From Parvularcula dongshanensis (GTDB lineage Bacteria > Pseudomonadota > Alphaproteobacteria > Caulobacterales > Parvularculaceae), in assembly GCF_014199615.1 (NCBI RefSeq), contig NZ_JACHOB010000005.1, positions 186,001 to 250,000 of the forward strand: a stretch of 64,000 bases of DNA. The letters are read 5' to 3'. Shown piece by piece: positions 1 to 8,530 of the stretch (position 1 is the first letter of the stretch; each line of letters begins with the position of its first letter). Below the pieces are notes generated by a model that was not told the DNA's origin, did not search any database, and worked only from the letters and a program-made list of their open reading frames with translations. Position numbers and translations under genes: made by a program.

Positions 1-1122
1 CTCTCCGAGGTTCGCAGGCAGATCGATCGTTGTCAGCGGCCCCCGCCAACCGTGGCGCCGGTCATAGTCCTCGAGCCCCGCACGCAGCGCGCGTTGCGCG
101 GCGTCCTGAAGGCGCGGATCCAAGGTCGCGCGGATCGACAGCCCCTCGTCGTAGAGCGCTTCGACGCCATAACGGCTTGCGATCCGCCGCCGCACATCCT
201 CCGCGAAGTACTCGGAGTCCGACGACCGCGCCCCTAGGGGCGGCGAGATATGCGCACCGAGCGGTGCCGCCTGGTACTCCTCGACTTCCGCCTCGCTGAG
301 GTAGCCGTTCTCACCCATCTGTCCGAGGATCCAGTTGCGCCTCGCGATCGCGCGGTCCGCCTGCCGGACCGGATGGTAGTTCGACGGCGCCTTCGGCAGC
401 GTTGCGAGGTAGGCCGCCTCGGCGGGATTCAGCTCGTCGAGCGGCTTGTCGAAGTAGTTCAGCGCCCCTGCCGCGACGCCGTAAGAGCGGTTCCCGAGGT
501 AGATCTCGTTCAAGTAAAGTTCGAGGATCTGGTCCTTGGTGAAGGCCCGCTCCATGCGCCGCGCGATCAGTGCCTCTTTGACCTTCCGCTCGATTTTGCG
601 GTCGGAGGTCAGAAGGAAGACCTTTGCGACCTGCTGCGTGATGGTCGATGCGCCGACGACCCTTTGCCCCTGAATGACCCGCGGCAGGTTCGACTTGACG
701 AAGGCGAGCGGGTCGATGCCGGAATGTTCGTAGAAGTTCTTGTCCTCGGCCGACATGAAAGCCTGCTTCACCACGTCCGGGATCGCCTCGGCAGGCACGA
801 AGAGGCGCCGCTCCCGTGCGAACTCGGCGACGAGGCTACCGTCGCCTCCGTGTACGCGCGTGGTCACGGCGGGTTCGTAGTCGGCGAGGACTTCGTAGTC
901 CGGCACGTCGAGCTTGCTGATGTAGGACCAGGCGTAGAACCCGGCGCCGACCGCAGCGATCACGCCGAGGATGCACAAGACGCCGAAGATGCGCAGCGCC
1001 AGCCGCAGCTTGCTCTTCTTCTTGCGCGGCGCGCGCTGCGGTTCGTCGTAGAGGGGCTCTGCCGCGAAGAGGTCTTCTTCGGGCTCGTCATACGCCCTTC
1101 GGCGCGAATCAGTGATCGTCAT
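1..1122 (-). CDS. mrcA: Penicillin-binding protein 1A, N-terminal 374 residues (gene cut by window start)
   Basis: This is a bifunctional peptidoglycan synthase (glycosyltransferase plus transpeptidase) anchored in the inner membrane; only the first 374 residues lie in the window and no stop is reached. The reading frame runs from ATG at 1122 to base 1. A basic cytoplasmic tail (KKKSK near residue 35) is followed by a membrane segment at about 41-64. The GT51 signatures are all present: EDKNFYEHSG with the presumed catalytic Glu at 126, GASTITQQ at about 157-164, and ELYLNEIYLG. The transpeptidase domain is outside the window. It lies about 100 bases downstream of amiC on the same strand, a common alphaproteobacterial arrangement, and is probably co-transcribed with it. 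Family assignment is firm; the exact start is likely but not proven. Confidence 0.95.
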   Translation of the reverse strand, partial: MTITDSRRRAYDEPEEDLFAAEPLYDEPQRAPRKKKSKLRLALRIFGVLCILGVIAAVGAGFYAWSYISKLDVPDYEVLADYEPAVTTRVHGGDGSLVAEFARERRLFVPAEAIPDVVKQAFMSAEDKNFYEHSGIDPLAFVKSNLPRVIQGQRVVGASTITQQVAKVFLLTSDRKIERKVKEALIARRMERAFTKDQILELYLNEIYLGNRSYGVAAGALNYFDKPLDELNPAEAAYLATLPKAPSNYHPVRQADRAIARRNWILGQMGENGYLSEAEVEEYQAAPLGAHISPPLGARSSDSEYFAEDVRRRIASRYGVEALYDEGLSIRATLDPRLQDAAQRALRAGLEDYDRRHGWRGPLTTIDLPANLGE

Positions 1123-1228
1123 GCTCCGCCCCTGCGTGTGCGATTACTCTTGCCCGGATGCCCCCGAGCGACAACCAAGCTTTCGGTTAGGAATGCTGGT
1201 CCGGAAAGATGGCGAGAGGACGGCCCCC

Positions 1229-2509
1229 TCACCCCCCCGAGACGGCGCTGATGGCCTGCGCCGCCATCCGTTCGCCGAAGTAGTCGTCGATACCGTCCGC
1301 CACAGCGCCCATCGCCATCCGTCGCCAGCGCGGCGAGCGAAGGTTTCCTTCGTCTTCGGGGTTCGAGATGAATGCCATCTCAACGAGGACCGCCGGCACG
1401 TCCGCGGCAAGGAGCACCTTCAGGCTCGCCTTGCGATGAGTGTTGTTGATCATCGGGACGGAGCCCGAGAGCGAGGACACGAGTGCTCCTGCGAGGCGTC
1501 CCGACTCGTTCTGGGTCGCTTCGTTGGCGAGGTCGAAGAGGATCGCCCCGACGTCGCGCTCGTCCTCGGCTAGCGACACGTCGTAGAGAGAGAAGTTTCC
1601 CGCGTCCTTCGCCTCCGCTGCGAAGCGAGCGGAACGCTTCTCGGAGAGGGTGTAGACGGACGCACCGCGCAAGGAGTGATCTTCGTGCGCGTCCGCATGC
1701 AGCGACAAGAAGAGTTCCGCACCGGAGCGCCGCGCCATCTCGATCCGCTGCTCGTGCTCGACGTAGGAGTCGTCCTCCCGGGTCAGGATCACCTCGTAGC
1801 CGCGGGCCGTCAGGATGGTGCGCAGGGTCTTCGCAGCTTCCAGCGTCGCCATCTCCTCGGCGTATCCCGAAGGCCCTGCTGCGCCAGGGTCGAAGCCGCC
1901 GTGGCCAGGGTCGATCACGACGAGCTTGGCGGTGCGGCGGAGCGGGGCGTCCGTCTCGGCGACGGCCGCCGGCGTCTCCTCGCTCGCCGGCTTGATGCTG
2001 GGTGCGGGGACCAGATCGGCAAGCTCGGTAGGCGTGTCCGCAGCCCGGGGCGTCGGGGCGGGAGCGGCGCTCGCCTCCGCAAAGGTTTCCGGCGAGACGC
2101 CTCCGAGATCGATGACCAGTCGGTAGTGATCGACGCCGCCCGCGGGGGGTAGGACGAAGCTGTCCACCGGCAAGGCGGGGCCGCCCAGGTTAAGGGTCAG
2201 CATGCCGCCTTCGGCTGCGTAGGAAGCGACAATGCCGAGGCCTTCGCCCTTCGCATCTTCGTAGGTCGCACCGTCCACCGCGATGCGGATGCGTTCGCCC
2301 GTTTGCGGCGTTACGGTGAAATGCGGGCGCGCATCCATGTCGAGCACGACCCGCGTGCGGCCCTGCGCGTCCACACCGAGGCGAACGTCTTCGATCGTCG
2401 GCGTCGTCATCGCCTCCTCGGCAGCCGCAAGCAGCGCCCACAGGCCGGCGACGAGCGGCGCGGCGACGAGCGCCGGCTTGTACGTCAGAAGCCGAACGGC
2501 CCAGCCCAT
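1229..2509 (-). CDS. amiC: N-acetylmuramoyl-L-alanine amidase, AmiC type
   Basis: Periplasmic zinc amidase that cleaves the bond between MurNAc and L-Ala to split septal peptidoglycan. The ATG at 2509 is chosen over the longer frame (2614) because AGGAG sits six bases upstream and the protein then begins with a hydrophobic export segment (about residues 5-30). An AMIN localisation domain covers about residues 35-130, followed by a Pro/Ala-rich linker. The Amidase_3 domain fills the C-terminal half. It has the zinc-binding and catalytic motifs DPGHGG, YAEE, LSLHADAH and VLVEMAFISN. Length (426 aa) is normal for the family. It precedes mrcA on the same strand. A perfect TTAA-N7-TTAA site lies 81 bases upstream of the start, suggesting CtrA cell-cycle control. 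Confidence 0.95.
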   Translation of the reverse strand: MGWAVRLLTYKPALVAAPLVAGLWALLAAAEEAMTTPTIEDVRLGVDAQGRTRVVLDMDARPHFTVTPQTGERIRIAVDGATYEDAKGEGLGIVASYAAEGGMLTLNLGGPALPVDSFVLPPAGGVDHYRLVIDLGGVSPETFAEASAAPAPTPRAADTPTELADLVPAPSIKPASEETPAAVAETDAPLRRTAKLVVIDPGHGGFDPGAAGPSGYAEEMATLEAAKTLRTILTARGYEVILTREDDSYVEHEQRIEMARRSGAELFLSLHADAHEDHSLRGASVYTLSEKRSARFAAEAKDAGNFSLYDVSLAEDERDVGAILFDLANEATQNESGRLAGALVSSLSGSVPMINNTHRKASLKVLLAADVPAVLVEMAFISNPEDEGNLRSPRWRRMAMGAVADGIDDYFGERMAAQAISAVSGG

Positions 2510-3099
2510 GGATATCTCCTCTGCCCTTTGCCCGTCGTCAGATGCCAAAGGCGGGCGCAAGTGGGAAGCACCGGTTTGGCGCGGCGTCGTTAAGGACGTG
2601 TTAACCCGGCGCAACCGACTTCACGTCCCGTTCACCCTGCCGGTCCATGAAGGCTTGCGAACTATCGCCTTGCGCCCGACATGCCGGGCGTATCGGCTGC
2701 CGCTACGGCGTTCGCCGGCCCTTACGCGCCGCGCCTCTCGCTTGAGGCGAGCGCCGGTTTCGGGCAGAACGTGAACTTGAGGCCGGCACGCAGCGAAGCG
2801 AGACCGGTCGTCGATCCGGCCGCTCCGCCGGTCGGCCCGGCACGGACAAGGCGCTTCGAAGGCGCCTCCCCCCGGACCTGAGGAGCGCAATCGGGCGCGA
2901 CGCGCCCCGCGACCCATCCGCCTGCAAGGGCGCCGCCCTTCGGGGCAAGAATTGGAAACCGAGCCTGTGGTGCTTGCCGCCCTCTCCCTTCTCCTGATGA
3001 CCGCGAGCTCCGGCGCGCGGCAGGGAACGGACTCCGCGCGGCCCCACACCACCGCTCCTTCGCCCGGCAGCGCGAGCGCGCGCCGGGAAGCGAGATATC
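2510..3099. other. 590-base gene-free interval between divergent amiC and rne; likely long rne leader
   Basis: No convincing protein is encoded here; the open frames on both strands are Arg/Pro/Gly-rich and look like GC-rich noise. The amiC side (2510-2640) holds the CtrA-like box. The rne side is rich in short dyads, for example AGGCGC...GCGCCT around 2851-2869 and AAGGGCG...CGCCCTT near 2925-2941. RNase E autoregulates through its structured 5' leader in enterobacteria, so a structured leader here would be unsurprising, but no known leader family can be recognised by eye. Confidence 0.5.
2590..2604. promoter_or_regulatory. Candidate CtrA-binding box upstream of amiC
   Basis: TTAA, seven bases, TTAA, followed by C on either strand. 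This matches the full CtrA consensus of alphaproteobacteria exactly. It lies 81 bases upstream of the chosen amiC start and about 500 bases before rne. CtrA is the master cell-cycle regulator in this class and commonly controls division genes. Binding is inferred, not shown. Confidence 0.5.
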
Positions 3100-6069
3100 A
3101 TGTCAAAGAAGATGCTGATCGACGCGAGCCACCCGGAGGAGACTCGCGTCTCCGTCCTGTCGGGCGGCAAGGTCGAGGACTTCGACTTCGAGTCGCTGTC
3201 CCGCAGGCCGCTTAGAGGGAACATCTACCTCGCCCGGATCACCCGGGTCGAACCGAGCCTCCAGGCCGCCTTCGTCGAGTATGGCGGCAACCGCCACGGC
3301 TTCCTCGCCTTCAGCGAGATCCATCCCGACTACTACCAGATCCCGGTGTCCGACCGCGAAGTGCTTCGCAAGGCCGAAGCGATCGAGGCTGAGCTCGCCG
3401 AGAAGCTCGCGGCTCTGTCCGGTGACGAGGAGCCCGACGCTCTAGAGCTCGACGAGGATGACGACGACATCCGCGCCTTCAGCGACGATGCCGACGCGGA
3501 GGTCGATGATGACGACGACGACGACGAGCCCGCCGAGGAAGAGGAAGAGGAAGAAGAACGAGAGGCCGAACACGGCGGCGACGCCGGCACGCCCGTAAAG
3601 GCCGAGGACGCACCGGCCGACTATGCCGGTGAGGAGTCGGCGGAAGACGCAGGCTGGCACGCGATCGAGGAAGAGGAGATCGCCGGCCTGCCCAAGGAAG
3701 AGGCGAGCCACTCCCCGGGTCCCGAGGCCGACGAGCCCGCAGCCCCGGCGCAGAGCAAGGGCGCGTCTACCGGAACGAGCGAGACCGAGGCGCTTCGTAC
3801 GGAAGATGCGCGGGTCTCAACACCCGCCGATCAGGACGAAGACGCCGAGGCGAAGGCCGAAGACGGCGACGAGACCGATCAGAAGTCCGAGGGCGGCGAA
3901 GATGGCGACGCCCGTCCCCGCCGCCGCCGCCGCCGCGGCGGCCGAGGACGCCGTCGGCGCGGCAGCAATGCGGAGGACACCGACTCGGAAGACGAGGACG
4001 AGGGCGAGACGGTCGCCCGTCACGTCGCCGAGGACGAGGAGGACGCCCCCGAATCGGCGCCGTCCGGCCGCAAGAGCGGCTCGTCCAACCCTCGCACGCA
4101 GGAGATCGCCGACCTCGAGCGCCGCTACGAAGAAGCCAAGCGCGAGCGCGCCCGCCTGCTGCGCAACTACCGCATCCAGGAAGTCATCAAGCGCCGCCAG
4201 ATCATGCTGGTCCAGGCGGTCAAGGAAGAGCGCGGCAACAAGGGCGCCGCGCTGACGACTTACCTGTCGCTCGCCGGCCGCTACGGCGTCCTGATGCCGA
4301 ACACGGCGCGCGGCGGCGGCGTCAGCCGCAAGATCACCAACGCCGCCGACCGCAAGCGCCTTCGCAAGGCGATGAGCGAGCTCGACATCCCGTCCGGCCA
4401 GGGCCTCATCATCCGCACGGCCGGGGCGAAGCGGACCAAGGCCGAGATCAAGCGCGACTACGACTACCTGTCGCGCCTGTGGGACACGATCCGCGAGACG
4501 ACCATGCGATCGGTCGCGCCGTGCCTGATCTACGAAGAGGCGAGCCTCATCAAGCGGGCCATCCGGGACCTCTACGACAAGGATACGGGCGAGATCCTGG
4601 TCCAGGGCGAAGAGGGCTACCGCGAGGCCAAGGACTTCATGAAGATGCTCATGCCGTCCCACGCTCGGAACGTGCAGCCCTATCGCGAAGAGGTTCCCCT
4701 CTTCCTCAAATACCACGTCGAGCAGCAGATCGACGAGATGTACTCCCCGACGGTGAAGCTGAAGTCGGGCGGCTACCTCGTCATTCAGCAGACCGAGGCC
4801 TTGGTCTCGATCGACGTGAACTCGGGCAAGTCCACGAAGGAGCGCAACGTCGAGGCGACGGCGCTCAAGACCAACCTCGAGGCCGCGGAGGAAGTGGCGC
4901 GTCAGTGCAAGCTGCGCGACCTCGCGGGGCTTGTCGTGATCGACTTCATCGACATGGACGAGGGCAAGAACAACCGCGCCGTCGAGAAGAAGCTCAAGGA
5001 CGCGATGAAGACCGACCGGGCACGCATTCAGCTCGGCTCGATCTCGAACTTCGGCCTGCTGGAGTTCTCCCGCCAACGCCGCCGCTCCGGCATCGTGGAC
5101 GGTACGACCCGCCAATGTCCCCTCTGCGAGGGCGCGGGCGCGATCCGCTCGGTCGAGATGGCGGCACTGCGCATCCTCCGCTCGGTCGAAGAAGAGGCGA
5201 TCAAGGGCAAGGCTGGCGTCATCACCGTGCAGACGGCGATGGACGTGGCGCTCTACGTCCTCAACCAGAAGCGTGACTGGCTGAACCGGATCGAAGGGAC
5301 CTACGGTCTGTCGGTCGAGGTGACGGGTGATCCGCACAAGAACGGCGACCAGTTCGAGATCACGACGCGCGGCGAGCCGCGCACGCCGCAGAGCCTCCGC
5401 CAGGCTCCGCGCGCGGAGCTCGAGACGCTGGACGACGACGAACCGGCGAAGGCCGACAGCGATGACGGCCCCGCAGAGGTCGCTGGGAAGGTCGAGAAGG
5501 CCGAAGCCGAAGCCGAAGCGAACGACGACAGCGACGAGGCGCAAGAGCGCAATAAGAAGCGTCGACGCCGCGGCCGTCGTGGCGGTCGTCGCAACCGGCG
5601 CAGCGAAGACGGTGGCCAGGACGAGGACGGATCCTCGGCGGCGTCCGGTGACGACAAAGGCGAGACCCCAGACACGCCGTCCGCCAACCGGCCGAAGGAC
5701 GCCGAACAGCCCGTCCTCGCCGAGCAGGACGATGAAACGAAGGTCGAGGCAGCGACACCGCAGAGCGCAACCCAACCGGTGCAAGACGAGGCGACGGACG
5801 ACGAGCCTTCGAAACCGGAAGAGGTGACGAGCGGCGAGGCCGAGTCGTCCGACACGACCTCGGAAGAGGATGCCGGGTCCGTCTCTTCCGAAGACGCGGA
5901 ACAGACGCCTGATAGCGCGCCTGCCGCCGAGCCGGTCGCGGCACCCGAGCGTGAAGGTCAGTCCGCGCCGGAACCGGACACCGCGAAGAGCCCGCGCGTC
6001 GTCCGGGAGGACACCAAGCCCGAGGGTCCGAAGCGTGGCGGATGGTGGCAACGCGCGCTCGGCCGGTAA
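3100..6069 (+). CDS. rne: Ribonuclease E/G (degradosome scaffold endoribonuclease)
   Basis: Endoribonuclease that initiates mRNA decay and matures rRNA and tRNA. It is 989 residues long. The S1 domain begins at about residue 38 and is split by a roughly 230-residue acidic insert (about 105-335) that contains an Arg-rich patch near 275-290. The catalytic core resumes at about 335. It has the DNase-I-like motifs SIDVNSG (about 570) and VIDFIDMD (about 612) that carry the two catalytic Asp residues, and the zinc-link CPLCEG (about 673). The C-terminal third is disordered and acidic with an RRRRGRRGGRR-type patch. It ends in KRGGWWQRALGR; in Caulobacter a terminal GWW motif binds PNPase. GGGAAG before the ATG serves as ribosome-binding site. 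A strong terminator follows at once. Confidence 0.97.
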   Translation: MSKKMLIDASHPEETRVSVLSGGKVEDFDFESLSRRPLRGNIYLARITRVEPSLQAAFVEYGGNRHGFLAFSEIHPDYYQIPVSDREVLRKAEAIEAELAEKLAALSGDEEPDALELDEDDDDIRAFSDDADAEVDDDDDDDEPAEEEEEEEEREAEHGGDAGTPVKAEDAPADYAGEESAEDAGWHAIEEEEIAGLPKEEASHSPGPEADEPAAPAQSKGASTGTSETEALRTEDARVSTPADQDEDAEAKAEDGDETDQKSEGGEDGDARPRRRRRRGGRGRRRRGSNAEDTDSEDEDEGETVARHVAEDEEDAPESAPSGRKSGSSNPRTQEIADLERRYEEAKRERARLLRNYRIQEVIKRRQIMLVQAVKEERGNKGAALTTYLSLAGRYGVLMPNTARGGGVSRKITNAADRKRLRKAMSELDIPSGQGLIIRTAGAKRTKAEIKRDYDYLSRLWDTIRETTMRSVAPCLIYEEASLIKRAIRDLYDKDTGEILVQGEEGYREAKDFMKMLMPSHARNVQPYREEVPLFLKYHVEQQIDEMYSPTVKLKSGGYLVIQQTEALVSIDVNSGKSTKERNVEATALKTNLEAAEEVARQCKLRDLAGLVVIDFIDMDEGKNNRAVEKKLKDAMKTDRARIQLGSISNFGLLEFSRQRRRSGIVDGTTRQCPLCEGAGAIRSVEMAALRILRSVEEEAIKGKAGVITVQTAMDVALYVLNQKRDWLNRIEGTYGLSVEVTGDPHKNGDQFEITTRGEPRTPQSLRQAPRAELETLDDDEPAKADSDDGPAEVAGKVEKAEAEAEANDDSDEAQERNKKRRRRGRRGGRRNRRSEDGGQDEDGSSAASGDDKGETPDTPSANRPKDAEQPVLAEQDDETKVEAATPQSATQPVQDEATDDEPSKPEEVTSGEAESSDTTSEEDAGSVSSEDAEQTPDSAPAAEPVAAPEREGQSAPEPDTAKSPRVVREDTKPEGPKRGGWWQRALGR

Positions 6070-6074
6070 AGATC

Positions 6075-6103
6075 GGGGCAAGGCGACCGCCTTGCCCCTT
6101 TCT
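6075..6103 (+). terminator. Rho-independent terminator of rne
   Basis: A near-perfect 11-base stem, GGGGCAAGGCG pairing with CGCCTTGCCCC, has a very small loop and is followed by TTTCTC. It begins six bases after the rne stop codon. The tract of T residues is short, but stem strength and position make this a convincing terminator. Confidence 0.85.
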
Positions 6104-6163
6104 CACCTTGCGATGGCCCGGGCCCTGCTAGCCTGGGCCATGAGTGACCGAGCGGGGGCCCGC

Positions 6164-7543
6164 ATGCACCGACGACGACCCATTCGCAGCGCCATCCTGA
6201 GCGCCTTCGGCGCGCTCGCCTGCGCGGGCGCTCTGCTTGCACAGGCAAGCGCGCAGACCCTGCTGCGCGATGCGGAGATCGAGGAGTGGCTCGAGGAGTA
6301 CACCGAGCCGCTCGTCGAGGCGGCCGGCCTCGCGCCCGGCAGCGTCGACATCTACATCCTCGGCGACTCGTCGCTGAACGCCTTCGTGGCGGGCGGCTCG
6401 AACATGTTCGTGCATACCGGACTCATCACGACCGCTGACACGCCGAACCAGATCGAAGGCGTCCTCGCGCACGAGACCGGCCACATCGCCGGTGCTCACC
6501 TCGCGCGCGGCGCGGAGGCCATGGCGCAGGCCGGACGTCCCGCTATGCTGAGCCTCGTCCTCGGCGCGGCGTTGATCGCGGCGGGCGCGCCGCCCGAAGC
6601 GGGCATGGCCGCGGTCGGCCTCGGCCAGACCGTGGGCGTGAGCAACTACCTCGCCTACAGCCGAGGTCAGGAGTCGGCGGCCGACCAGGCCGGCCTCTCC
6701 TACCTCGACCGGGTCGGCCACTCCGGCGAGGGCCTGATCGAGACCTTCGACAAGCTCGGCAACCGTCAGCTGCTCAGCTCGCGGGCGATCGATCCTTACA
6801 TGCAGACCCACCCCCTCAGCCGGGACCGCGTCGCTCGCCTTCGGGACCGCGCATCGCAGATGGCCCACTGGGAGGTGAGGGACACGCCGGAGGAGATTGA
6901 ACGCCTGCAGATGATTCAGGGCAAGATCAACGGCTTCATGGACGCCCCCTACACGACCCTACGCCGCTATCCCTTGTCGGATCAGAGCGCACCGGCCCGC
7001 TATGCACGCGCCGTCGCCTACTACCGGATGTCGGACCTCGATAAGGCGTCGACGGAGATCGATCGGTTGATCGAGGAGCAGCCGGAGAACCCCTACTTTG
7101 CCGAGCTCAAAGGCCAGATGCTGTTCGAACACGGAAAGATCGCCGACTCGATCGCGCCTCACCGACGCTCGACCGAACTCGCGCCCGATGAGCCTCTTCT
7201 GAAGATCAACCTCGCCCGGGCCCTCGTGGCGATGGACGACCAGAAGGACGTCGAGGAGGCGGTCGGCATCCTGGGAGTGGCGCTGCAGATGGAGTCGGAC
7301 AACAGCTTCGCTTGGACAGAGCTCGCCCGCGCGCAAGCTCGTCTGGGCCGGGAGGCGCTCGCGAGCCTCGCTCAAGCCGAGGCGTTCTTCTCGGCCGGCG
7401 ACCTTCCCTCGGCGCACCGCTTCGCGAGCCGCGCCAGCGATAAGCTCGAAGCCGGTACGCCGGAGCATCAGCAAGCCCTCGACATCATGAATGCCAGCGA
7501 GGACGCCGCCCGCAAAGCACGGCGCAGCCGCGGTCGCGGCTAG
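6164..7543 (+). CDS. Periplasmic M48-family metalloprotease with TPR repeats (BepA-like)
   Basis: Zinc protease/chaperone of the BepA (YfgC) type, expected to act in the periplasm on outer-membrane protein assembly. With the start at 6164 the protein begins with an HRRR basic stretch, a hydrophobic core and an AQASAQ cleavage site near residue 31. In-frame ATGs at 6113 and 6140 are possible, but only 6164 has a purine-rich GAGCGGGGG stretch before it. The zinc site HETGH is at residues 103-107, with the third ligand probably Glu170 (RGQESAAD). TPR-like helices fill about residues 235-420. The length of 459 residues fits BepA. It follows the rne terminator and is probably co-transcribed with the DsbA-like gene 12 bases downstream. 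Confidence 0.88.
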   Translation: MHRRRPIRSAILSAFGALACAGALLAQASAQTLLRDAEIEEWLEEYTEPLVEAAGLAPGSVDIYILGDSSLNAFVAGGSNMFVHTGLITTADTPNQIEGVLAHETGHIAGAHLARGAEAMAQAGRPAMLSLVLGAALIAAGAPPEAGMAAVGLGQTVGVSNYLAYSRGQESAADQAGLSYLDRVGHSGEGLIETFDKLGNRQLLSSRAIDPYMQTHPLSRDRVARLRDRASQMAHWEVRDTPEEIERLQMIQGKINGFMDAPYTTLRRYPLSDQSAPARYARAVAYYRMSDLDKASTEIDRLIEEQPENPYFAELKGQMLFEHGKIADSIAPHRRSTELAPDEPLLKINLARALVAMDDQKDVEEAVGILGVALQMESDNSFAWTELARAQARLGREALASLAQAEAFFSAGDLPSAHRFASRASDKLEAGTPEHQQALDIMNASEDAARKARRSRGRG

Positions 7544-7555
7544 AGAGGAACCGAA

Positions 7556-8299
7556 ATGAAGCCGCTTACCCTCGCGGGCCTCGCCGCCCTCGCCCCCCTG
7601 CCCTTGGCGGCGCAAGACGCTCCGCGCACCACGGCCGAGATCGAAGAGGTCGTTCGCGAGTACCTCCTCGCCCACCCCGAGCTGATCATCGAATCGCTTG
7701 AGGGCTACCAGGCACGCGAAGCGAACGCCGCCACGGCTCGTGCCGAGGCCGCGGTCCGCCGACACTGGCCGCAACTGAAGTCCGCCGCCTACGGCAACGC
7801 GCTCGGCGCGGAGGAGGACGAAGCGGAAGTCGTGATCGTCGAGTTCTTCGACTACCACTGCGGGTACTGCCGCAGGGCGGGTGACTTCGTCCTGGATCTT
7901 GCCAGGGAAGACGGCGTGCGCGTCGTCTTCCAGGACCTGCCCATCTTGAAAGAAGAGAGCCGAACCGCAGCCCTGGCCGGACTCGCGGCGGGGGAGCAAG
8001 GTTCGTTCGAGGCAGTCTACCGACAGCTTCTAAGAACGTCGGGCACGCTGGACCGAAAGGCGATCGATCAGGCCGTTCGGCGCGCCGGGGCGAAGCCGTT
8101 GCGCCAACTCGACGACGCCGCGGCGGTCGCCCGCTACGACGCCAAGATCGCGCAGTCCGAGGCTATTGCCGAAGCGATGGAAGTCGCAGGAACACCCGCC
8201 TTCATCATCGCAAGTCCGAACGCCGAGCGCGTCGTTCTCGTGCCCGGCTACGGACCTGACGAGATCCAACGGGCGGTCGCGAGCCTACGCGAGCGATAA
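7556..8299 (+). CDS. DsbA-family periplasmic thiol oxidoreductase
   Basis: Thioredoxin-fold protein that makes or shuffles disulfides in exported proteins. It has an N-terminal signal peptide ending near LAAQ (residue 20). A helical N-terminal extension (about 25-80) of the type seen in ScsC/Com1-like proteins is followed by the active site CGYC at residues 102-105. The cis-Pro loop is GTP at 212-214. AGAGGA lies six bases before the ATG. It is probably in an operon with the preceding M48 protease, which suggests a shared envelope-protein quality-control role. The specific partner (DsbB or DsbD) is not in the window. The subfamily is uncertain. Confidence 0.9.
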   Translation: MKPLTLAGLAALAPLPLAAQDAPRTTAEIEEVVREYLLAHPELIIESLEGYQAREANAATARAEAAVRRHWPQLKSAAYGNALGAEEDEAEVVIVEFFDYHCGYCRRAGDFVLDLAREDGVRVVFQDLPILKEESRTAALAGLAAGEQGSFEAVYRQLLRTSGTLDRKAIDQAVRRAGAKPLRQLDDAAAVARYDAKIAQSEAIAEAMEVAGTPAFIIASPNAERVVLVPGYGPDEIQRAVASLRER

Positions 8300-8410
8300 A
8301 ATATTTCCCGTTGAGGGCATCTCGCTAGCACAGCGTGTGACATAAATGTCATGCCAAGAGAGAACGAACTTAGGCCGTTCGTTTTCTGTACGATTGGATA
8401 GACCCCCCCG

Positions 8411-8439
8411 TTGACAGTTTCTTGATCGTCATCTTACAG
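8411..8439 (+). promoter_or_regulatory. Candidate promoter of the TonB-dependent receptor gene
   Basis: TTGACA at 8411-8416 is a perfect -35 element; 17 bases later TTACAG (8434-8439) serves as a plausible -10. The surrounding DNA is clearly AT-richer than the rest of the window. A perfect palindrome (TTTTGCA-C-TGCAAAA, 8441-8455) begins one base after the -10 and could be an operator. Confidence 0.45.
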
Positions 8440-8440
8440 T

Positions 8441-8455
8441 TTTTGCACTGCAAAA
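8441..8455. promoter_or_regulatory. Perfect palindrome just downstream of the candidate promoter (putative operator)
   Basis: TTTTGCA-C-TGCAAAA is a 7-1-7 perfect inverted repeat, positioned where a transcription start would be. Two further dyads follow in the same leader: GTGGG/CCCAC at 8470-8488 and ATCCGAC-GCA-GTCGGAT at 8496-8512. The cognate regulator is unknown. Confidence 0.4.
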
Positions 8456-8530
8456 CTGAGCAGATCAGTGTGGGCAAACTCAACCCACTAATGGAATCCG
8501 ACGCAGTCGGATCGTTTCCACGGGATTGAT

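Noticed and set aside
2621-3052. 143-codon minus-strand frame between amiC and rne
   Set aside because: Arg/Gly/Ser/Pro-rich with no ribosome-binding site and no recognisable motif; the interval looks untranslated.
3930-3975. Short GCC/CGC runs in rne taken for a tandem repeat or CRISPR
   Set aside because: They encode an in-frame Arg patch; no spacer-repeat periodicity exists anywhere in the window.
3817-6081. Long minus-strand open frame (about 750 codons) opposite rne
   Set aside because: It is the antisense shadow of a repetitive, charge-biased gene. The translation is Leu/Arg/Val-rich low complexity, while the plus strand encodes a clear RNase E.
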